The translations under genes and the position numbers were made by a program. Below are positions 56,915-64,000 of a DNA stretch of 64,000 bases, one piece after another; positions within the stretch are counted from its first letter, which is position 1, and each line of letters opens with the position of its first letter. The stretch is from Epiperipatus broadwayi (Eukaryota; Onychophora; Udeonychophora; Euonychophora; Peripatidae), in contig JAQFVV010000028.1 in the NCBI GenBank assembly GCA_028023455.1, positions 1,065,501 through 1,129,500 on the forward strand. Direction: 5' to 3'. Under the pieces are notes generated by a model. It was not told the origin of the DNA, did no database searches, and saw nothing but the letters and a program-made list of their open reading frames with translations.

Positions 56915-57423
56915 CAGTCTTCCCTCTAAGGTGTGCACTAGTGTGCATATGAAGTACTTAAAAATGAGCACATGGAGAAGATATATCTGTGTGCAGTAAG
57001 ATTTCAAAAAGAATTTTTTTCTATACTGATCCACGGATGATCAGACAGTGTTCGTGTTACTCTGACTCTTGACTTTGGAGTGATCTGCTGCTATTGTATA
57101 CACCAAATGTATAGTTTTTTCCAGTATGTCACATACATTCATTTAATATGGATGCTTTTCTCTACCTTTATATGCTTTATGAGAGTAAACTTTTCATTTT
57201 TATTTATTTTTATCATTATCAATACGGCACCAGAGATACATTAGTTTTGTTAAATAAAACTATGTTATTACTATATATAATAAATTTATATTATTATAGT
57301 ATATATTATTTAAAGTATATTGTTAATTTTTTTAATTTGATTTATGCACACAAATTATTTAATAAATAATGCACAGATGAAAAAAAAGCTCTCTATTGTT
57401 AGTAAAAATTACAGGGAACATCG
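56915..57423. mobile_element. hAT-type MITE with 8-bp target-site duplication
   Basis: 'ctaataat' at 56907-56914 and 57424-57431 flanks a 509-bp element. The ends are 'cagtcttccctctaag' and, inverted, 'cgatgttccctgtaat' (11 of 16 match), consistent with the widespread CAGTGTTCCCT-type hAT termini. An 8-bp duplication is the hAT hallmark. There is no transposase, so it is non-autonomous. The frame at 57148-57369 is AT-driven. The base after each duplication also reads 'cagt', so a 12-bp duplication is the alternative reading. Confidence 0.8.
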
Positions 57424-57457
57424 CTAATAATCAGTTATACAAGGCTGGAAATAATCA

Positions 57458-57618
57458 CTTTTAACATCTTGATTATAATAATTAAATAAGATTTAATAAG
57501 TAAACATGAAATTAAACATAGCTCAAAGTATTTATGTAAATAAAGGGAGTAAATCACTCTCTCTTTTAATGTTTAAATATTAAATCTTGTTTGATTATTA
57601 TAATCAAGATATTAAAAG
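57458..57618. repeat. Inverted repeat with 41-bp arms
   Basis: 'cttttaacatcttgattata' at 57458 and 'tataatcaagatattaaaag' ending 57618 pair along 57458-57498 and 57578-57618 with few mismatches. It lies between the MITE and the right arm of the larger foldback. Confidence 0.7.
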
Positions 57619-57899
57619 AAAGTTTCTATCTTCTGCCCTGTATAATTGATTAATAATTTAAAAATATTAAATGCCACATTCCATCTGGATGATATATTAA
57701 TTTCACTTTGAATTATCAACAAGCTTGATGAAAATATGTTTATAAACATCAGAGTTTTGATAATAGTTGGATTCATTCTATTCTTGATCCCTTGTTCAAT
57801 ATTTAGAGTGCTTTTAATTCATAGTCTGAGGGAGAGTATTCATAGTTTGAGGGAGAGTGATTTATTCTCTTTGTTTAAATAAATGTATTAGCCACATAG

Positions 57900-59030
57900 A
57901 TATGTATAATGATATTTGTAGGAATAACTAAAAATTAACTACAATATTCTCATTTGTTTTAATTTATTCTATATTATTTATTTAGTTTAGGGAATGCATA
58001 TATTATTAGTAAACATGTAAATTGAATTCATGAGTTTAAGATAAAAAAACACACCACCAAGTCCTTTTTCTCAATTGCCTAATAGTTTTTAACTGAATGG
58101 ATATTAATTGAATTTTATTGAAGACAGAAACAGATATTTATAATGGCAACTGACCTAACTAAAATATAGTTCTTATTCATATGATGCTGCAAAGTTCCCA
58201 TCTAATGCAGTAGTTAGTGGCAAATATGGAAGGAGTTAAAATCCTGATTATAGACATATCCACATCTTATCTCTATTAATTCTGTTCTTTCTTTTTTGAT
58301 TTCTTTGCAATTAAATCTTTTATTATTCATTTTCATGCTCATTCTGATTTTAGATGCTCGTATATTTCACATGTGACCACTAGTGACACTCTCCCACTAA
58401 AAACCGTGATCTTCTATGAACAAAAGATTCTATTTCAACATAGTTTTAAAAGAAGAAATTGTCATATTGTTTCTCCAATACCATACTCTGGAATACTTTA
58501 AAAAAATATACCAATGAATATTTATTGATTTAATCTCAAAATAACACTTTCTTTTTATTTATGATTTTTATTTTGTAATAATCATTTTAACATTGCTTTT
58601 GTTGGTGATATTGTTGAAATTTATGAAACAAATAAATATTAGATTTTATTGTGTAATATTTTCATTCACTTTATTCCTTAATTTTGAAACAAAGAATTTC
58701 AAATAGATATAGGATAACATTGAAGTTTTATGTGGACTTCGCAGTCAGTAGAAAACACATTAAAAAAGTTCCCTGATATCTTTCCATAAAATTCTTTCAA
58801 TAAATAAATAAATATCTTGGTTATTTCATTTTTATTTTGTGTGTTGTATCTTAGGGGTAAAGTAGTCACTCAATTGAAGAGCTAAAAGTTCTGAAATAAT
58901 TCTCAGTCAGATCTCCTCACTTGAAGGACACTATACTGCTCAGGTTATCACTTAATCATTTGAACATCACACAATCCCTTGTGTAACTGCAATACAATTT
59001 TATATTAAATGCCTTTCATGATTTGATGCT
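57900..59030. other. Non-coding, with faint SINE debris
   Basis: 58855-58965 ('gtagtcactcaattgaagag', 'gaaggacactatactgctca') resembles both orientations of the SINE head and is too decayed to orient. The rest is unassigned AT-rich DNA. Confidence 0.35.
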
Positions 59031-59034
59031 GTGG

Positions 59035-59115
59035 TGAAGTTGAGACAATGGAATTTGAGGTCTATGAACTCTGCAGTTCTGGTACTCAAACTTTTTATGA
59101 GGACATGGACAATAA
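59035..59115 (+). repeat. SINE remnant ('GTGGTAGAG' family)
   Basis: 'gctgtggtgaagttgagaca', 'tttgaggtctatgaactctg' and 'ggtactcaaactttttatga' fit the 53.3-kb monomer. Confidence 0.45.
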
Positions 59116-59279
59116 CATTGAATTATAATATGTAATAGTGTCTGAGCATTTGAAATTATACTGACCCAATTACTAGTTTTTACAAACTAACCATGAGCAG
59201 ACTTCAATCATGTTTTGTCTTTTAATTTTAAAATACATTTATTAACATAACAAAATTTGTACAGATGAATATTACAATA

Positions 59280-59610
59280 CACTTTGATAATGTTGGCTCA
59301 AATCCATTGCTGGTATTGGCTTCTTCCATCAAGGCTGACTTGTTAATGTGGGTGTCCTAGGTCTGGTAAAGGTATGGCAGAGCCATTAACCGCACTAACA
59401 GATTGATGTATGAGTGAGTAGCATTCCAGTTTGTTGGTATTGTCCACCCCTTTTGAGGTTGGCTCTATAATGCTGCTGTATCAGAACTGGTATCCATGTG
59501 GTGTGGAATCATTGCCTCTCTAGCTGGATCCGGCACGTTGTTTATTAGTTTATCATGTAGGCCACAAAACATACACTCCATATAACATAATTTACAATGA
59601 AGAACGTATG
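59280..59610. other. Unexplained segment of balanced composition
   Basis: G+C is visibly higher than around it ('atggcagagccattaaccgc', 'tggatccggcacgttgttta'). No frame stays open on either strand. On minus, a fragment reads WIPVLIQQHYRANLKRGGQ before stops. It may be a degraded retroelement end or an unrelated insertion. I have no family match. Confidence 0.35.
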
Positions 59611-59619
59611 TTGCATGAT

Positions 59620-59965
59620 TTAGTGCCGGAGTACAGAGTGCGGCATTGAAACTAGGAAGTCACAGATCGCAGTTCCGGTTACGTCACTTCCGATTCTCGA
59701 ACTTTATATGAACTGATTCGATTTTATATTCTATAATTGAATAAAACATCGAATCATTTATAGTAGAATATAACATCGAATCATTTATTGTCAGTCATTT
59801 TATATGAAATTGGAGCAACATTGGTTTGAGTACAGTTACAAGAGTATCAGATTCTAGAGCACAAGGTCCTCCGATCGATTCCAATTCTGCGACTTCCGGT
59901 GCTCGAACTTTTATAAATTCCCGAGCTGTTTAATAAAGCCATTCGATTATTCGATTCTTCTGAAG
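59620..59965 (+). repeat. Two CpG-rich SINE copies
   Basis: 59620-59720 ('gtgccggagtacagagtgcg', 'tcacagatcgcagttccggt', 'tcgaactttatatgaactga') and 59815-59965 ('ggtcctccgatcgattccaa', 'cgacttccggtgctcgaact', 'tttataaattcccgagctgt', 'ccattcgattattcg') are diverged members of the 53.3-kb SINE family. They keep CpGs where the array units read TG or CA, so they are closer to the ancestral sequence or younger. Confidence 0.6.
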
Positions 59966-61154
59966 ACTATTAAGATTATTTTTTTTTTAAAAAGTCTGTA
60001 AATTATTACCATATTAATTATAAATCCGTTTATCGAAAGATATTTTATAATAGACTTTTTTCCTCTTCGACAAAAAAAACAAACAAACAATGTATCACAG
60101 AGTTAAAAATAAAGTCAAAAAATGTTTTCAGTCACATTTCTTCGACATCAGACAAAGAGCATTTTGTCTCAAAGTAGATAAACCGTGGGATGTTTTTTAT
60201 CCATTTAGATTTCATTAGCAGTTTTTGAGCAGCTCCTAGAAAATAAAGCCTCAAGGTTTATATTTCCGACATGATCAAACTCTCTAATTGTTAAATCTCC
60301 TTTCATCGTACCCCCCTCGGTCTATGAAAACATCATGAATAATAATAGTAAATGCTCTTTCATGCAGAGAAATGGAATATATATATATAAATTTTAAATA
60401 ATGAATTTATTCAAATTTTTCTAGCATGCAAATGATTCAGTCACGTTCACAAAATTTGAATACATTGTATTTAGTAAAAATAAGTAAAGTGCGTCGCATA
60501 AAAAAAACAAGCAACTCATTCCATTTCTTATATAAATGTCTGTTTTATATATATTGACGTATGTCTGGAAATTGTGTATATGTGAGGGGAAAAAAGAGAT
60601 TTTTAACTAGTTCTCTATAAACAAAGGTATTTTTAACAGCTCATCTCCCTTAAGAAAAATGGTGGAGAAAAGATTCATCAGGTTTGCTAACTCCCCGTGG
60701 TAAGGTTTTCTTTTCAGTGCGAGATTTTTTATTCTCTAGCTAAAAACAGCTAGATATCCATTTTCTGACTAATGAAGTATATAGAGATTTGCATTGGTTG
60801 CTAAATGGGAAATTATATATACATGCTTTGTGGTATGCTCATACACACCCGTATGTTTAATAAGCAACGTATGTAATAAATATGTAAGATAAATATTTTT
60901 AAAATAGCAAACAAATTGAATTATTGAATATTATTTTGTTGTGCTTTCAACAATACAAAAACAGTTTCTATTCTGAAAATTTCCACGTGATTAAGTGACC
61001 GGAGGGGGGGGGATCACGTGATTAATTTTTGCACTAGCACTGATTAGATTAAAATTTGTATTTCTTTGCAATTAGAAATGATACAAAATAATATACAATA
61101 TCTTGATGTATTTGTGCTATATATATAATTTATACATAAATAATACATAAACAA
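59966..61154. other. Non-coding, nothing firm
   Basis: Mixed composition. 'cacgtgattaa' is present twice at 60985-61025, around a G run. No open frame of note. Confidence 0.4.
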
Positions 61155-61412
61155 ATGGTAGCAATTTTTCCAAACAGTAGAACCACCCAGTGCAAACCAT
61201 ACTAATCAATGGATGCAAGAAAGTTGTGTATGAAATCTTTATGTAGTGCCTACTCATTCAATATCCCCAGACTAGTTTCTAACTTCTAGAATCCATTGAT
61301 TAATATGATTTGCACTATATGGTACTACTGTCTGAATAATTTGCTATGTATTAATTGCTTGTGCAAGCATAGGTAAAAGGTGATCATGTAATGTTTTAGT
61401 GGTTTTATAAAC
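61155..61412. repeat. Foldback element, family A (copy 9)
   Basis: Left: 'ccaaacagtagaaccaccca', 'gtgcaaaccatactaatcaa', 'tagtgcctactcattcaata'. Right: 'atccattgattaatatgatt', 'tgcactatatggtactactg', then 'gcttgtgcaagcataggtaa' and 'gatcatgtaatgttttagtg'. The interior is deleted relative to the 31-kb copy, leaving little more than the arms. Confidence 0.7.
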
Positions 61413-61789
61413 AAATGGATGAGTGATTTTCAGAATATGGAATTTTCAATTCCAAAGAGACTTTTAATGCAGATCATGTGTAATGTACAGTTGAACCAAT
61501 TTGAATGGTTAACATTGATTTTCACTACTTCATAATAAAAATTAGTATTATAGTTTGAGGAAAATATTTCTAATCTTCTGAGATGTGGCTAATACCCTAA
61601 ACGTTCAATGAAATAAAATCCTGTTCTTAAACAGACTAGTGCTATAAATAATATATTGAGAATAACATAAATATATATTATTGATATCAAACAATTCAAT
61701 CATCCATTTTGGGATTATATAGTTTCAGATATCAGTATAAATTTAGTGCATTTCATGGCCTCCTTTAGCATTGAAAAAATTTCTATCAT

Positions 61790-62720
61790 CATTGAGTGTG
61801 TTCTTCATAACATTTTAACTTATTAAGATGGAAACTCCACCTTTCTATTTTGAATGGACCCCTAGTGAGACTTTCACCGATATTCCTCCATATATGAAAA
61901 TTTTATTTTTACAATTCAACCTTATTTCTATATCATATATTGATAAATCTATCATTACTTATCCCAAATGTACACTTTCAAATGATAGACATTCTAAAAG
62001 TCAATATTTGAATATTTTTAAATAGGAAAGTCTAATACAAAATGGAGTTTGTAAGTATAACAATAGCATTTGATGTTACTGGACATAATTTATCTATTCA
62101 AAAAGTTAGAAAAAAATATTAGATATTTGAATTTCATTTTTTTAAATCAAAAGAAATTTAGAGTTAGTCATCAGTAAAGAAATAAAAATATGTTAAAAGT
62201 AAACATTAAATTTATTATTAGTTTAAAAAAAAATTCTTTACGGTATTGACAAAAGACCATAATTATTATCCAATAAGAACTGCTTCTATGATGCTGAAAC
62301 AAACTTTTTAGGGTTTGTCTTTATAAAAATAATTTCTCTCAAATAAAATTTAGTTGTAGTCACACAGATTTTTGGTTTAAATAAGCATTTTATAAAAATA
62401 TTGCATAAATAATTTTTAATATTTAAACAAATTTCTAAAAATTACAATTTTTTTTTTCAAAGATGAAAAATGAAAATTTGGTCTGGGTCAAACACTCCAC
62501 CAATAAGAAATTGTCATTGTTATGTTATCAAATAGAGGCAGATCTCACTTTTTTGGTATGCAAATTAGATATTGTAATTTCCTAAAAGATCTGTTTGATG
62601 CTGATATCTTCAGATATTTTTTAAGTCACAATTTTAAAATAATTTCACTGCTAAGAAAACTACAAATGGTAATTTACGATTATAGATAGGCTTAAAACAA
62701 CATGGAAAAACTAATAGCAA
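61790..62720 (+). repeat. Dispersed ~0.9-kb repeat, partner of 26460-27350
   Basis: 'ctccatatatgaaaatttta', 'tttttacaattcaaccttat', 'gatagacattctaaaagtca', 'tagagttagtcatcagtaaa' and 'ttatagataggcttaaaaca' align with the earlier copy in order and orientation. A 65-codon frame at 61828-62025 is not open in the partner, so it is not called. Confidence 0.6.
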
Positions 62721-64000
62721 ATGTAGTTCCATATGATGTCAAAGCAGTAAACATAGCACAGTACTGAAATTTCAGTTTTCAAATTCAAAGCTACTAATAT
62801 CATTAATATTATTGCTGCAATTGTTACAGGTAAGGATCACTGCCATCTATACTGACCACAAAATGTGGGGGGGGGATTAGGAATTTAAAGTATTGTACCT
62901 TTTTCATGATTATCATTATTTACCATAAGAATAAAGAAGAAAGGTTGTATGTTTTACTTATTTATTTTTTGGGGCAAAATATGACCAATTGATTATATTC
63001 AAATATCTAATCAGAATGTGAACATAATTCATATACATCTTAAGGCATTGTCTTTTCCTTTCAATTTACTATTTTAGTACCTTTTTTTTTCATAATTATC
63101 TATTTCTATTTGTGGTTGTTTTGTTGATAATAGGCATATTTTTACATTGAATTTTATTATAAATATAAATACGCATATTTCAAATGTTTACAATATATAT
63201 AAACACTAAAAGCATAAAGCTAAACTAGTCAATAAATAATCAAAATTACCCCAATTTCACAATTCAAACAGACTAGCCAAGAAAATAAACTCTAAACACT
63301 ACCAATGGTTTCACTGCTACAAACCGACTTCTCAAATGTAAAGAACTACAAAATAACAATATTTTATAACTAAACATTACCCACAATTCCATTTACTTTC
63401 CATACTCCCTTAATATTAAAAGAATTTTTAAATAAGTTGATTGCTTCAGAATCATACATTTTTTTAATAATAAAGATTTTTAAGCTTTTAAATATAATTA
63501 AAGTACTCTCTGATAGTACATTTTTAAAGGTAAAAATGTATTCTTATTTGCTGACATTAAAGAAGAAATTTAATTATATTTAAACAGTTTCAAAGAGTTA
63601 ATCTCAAAATATTACAAAAAATATTAAGCACAGTATTATTACAGACACATACACACATATATATGTGATAAAAATATATGTAGAATTAGTGAAACCAAAT
63701 ATTGCTGTTATCATAATCAAACTATATAATGCTTTCTCTCTTTCTTTTTCTTTTCATATATATATAAATTAGAATATTTAAGTATATATGTATATAAACA
63801 TATACTAAGGTTTGATTTATTATGAAACCATTTTAATCAAAATTACTTTAAGTCAAATCATTTTTTTATTGTTTGTAATTTATTCTAATAATTGTTTTTC
63901 ATATTGATATCTTCTAAAATAAAAATAAAATGAGATTTTTAAAGCATTTTCAAAGTTATTTTAACAGTATTTATTTAAAGCAAATGTAACATACTTATTG
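62721..64000. other. AT-rich non-coding end of window
   Basis: TA-rich microsatellites (63657-63665, 63758-63770, 63784-63802) and a G run (62868-62876). No coding sequence or matched repeat. The window ends without a recognisable feature at the boundary. Confidence 0.4.

Larger units (their letters stand above)
56176..57890. repeat. Large foldback (family B) hosting two nested insertions
   Basis: The left arm at 56176-56375 ('taaacaaagggagtaaatca', 'ctatgaattaaaagcactaa', 'aatagaatgaatccatctat', 'gtgatgtttataagc', 'gaaattaataaatcagcaag') is inverted at 57655-57890 ('ttgctgat' equivalents through 'tggattcattctattcttga', 'agagtgcttttaattcatag', 'gatttattctctttgttta'). A tRNA-derived SINE (56557-56885) and an hAT-type MITE (56915-57423) lie in the loop. 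A second copy of the left end occurs at 57505-57565. Confidence 0.65.

Noticed and set aside
61828-62025. 65-codon ORF with mixed composition
   Set aside because: It lies in a dispersed repeat whose other copy (26.6 kb) is not open in that frame.

Overview
The window reads as a gene-poor, strongly AT-rich stretch of an invertebrate metazoan nuclear genome. The evidence is the content: decaying non-LTR retrotransposons, a Penelope-like fragment, an hAT-type MITE, tRNA-derived SINEs, foldback elements, satellites and microsatellites. There are no operons, no bacterial signals and no host exon I can defend. The RTE-type protein resembles those annotated in arthropods and other invertebrates as 'endonuclease-reverse transcriptase' or 'craniofacial development protein 2-like'. 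That hints at an arthropod, but the sequence alone does not settle the phylum.

Layout. 1-5.9 kb: foldbacks, a tRNA-like SINE and three rotted non-LTR fragments. 6.2-8.3 kb: an unexplained segment with more CpG than its surroundings. 9.5-12.5 kb: an almost full-length RTE-clade LINE with endonuclease and reverse transcriptase, broken by one in-frame stop and one 1-bp frameshift, and followed by its GAT tail. 13-18 kb: dispersed and inverted repeats. 19.1-19.7 kb, minus strand: the C-terminal GIY-YIG part of a Penelope-like element. 20.9-21.8 kb: a tandem array. 22.8-33.3 kb: foldback family A, a 5'-truncated RTE copy with a clean 12-bp target-site duplication, and a tRNA-SINE/minisatellite palindrome. 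34-46 kb: sparse, with RTE remnants, family A copies and a second SINE/minisatellite palindrome. 47-51.3 kb: an L1/Tx1-like remnant beside a (TA)n tract, then several palindromic elements. 52-57.9 kb: a second non-LTR remnant, an eight-unit tandem array of tRNA-like SINE monomers, and a nested foldback/SINE/hAT cluster. 58-64 kb: SINE remnants and one more family A copy.

How the parts relate. The only long protein-coding sequence is the RTE element. Its machinery (target-primed reverse transcription) is a plausible source of the truncated copies and perhaps of some SINE insertions. The most unusual theme is self-complementarity: at least fifteen separate foldbacks or inverted repeats. Some carry flanking direct repeats of 14-15 bp and share a 3' tail, as if palindromic sequences were being mobilised as retroposons ('snapback SINEs').
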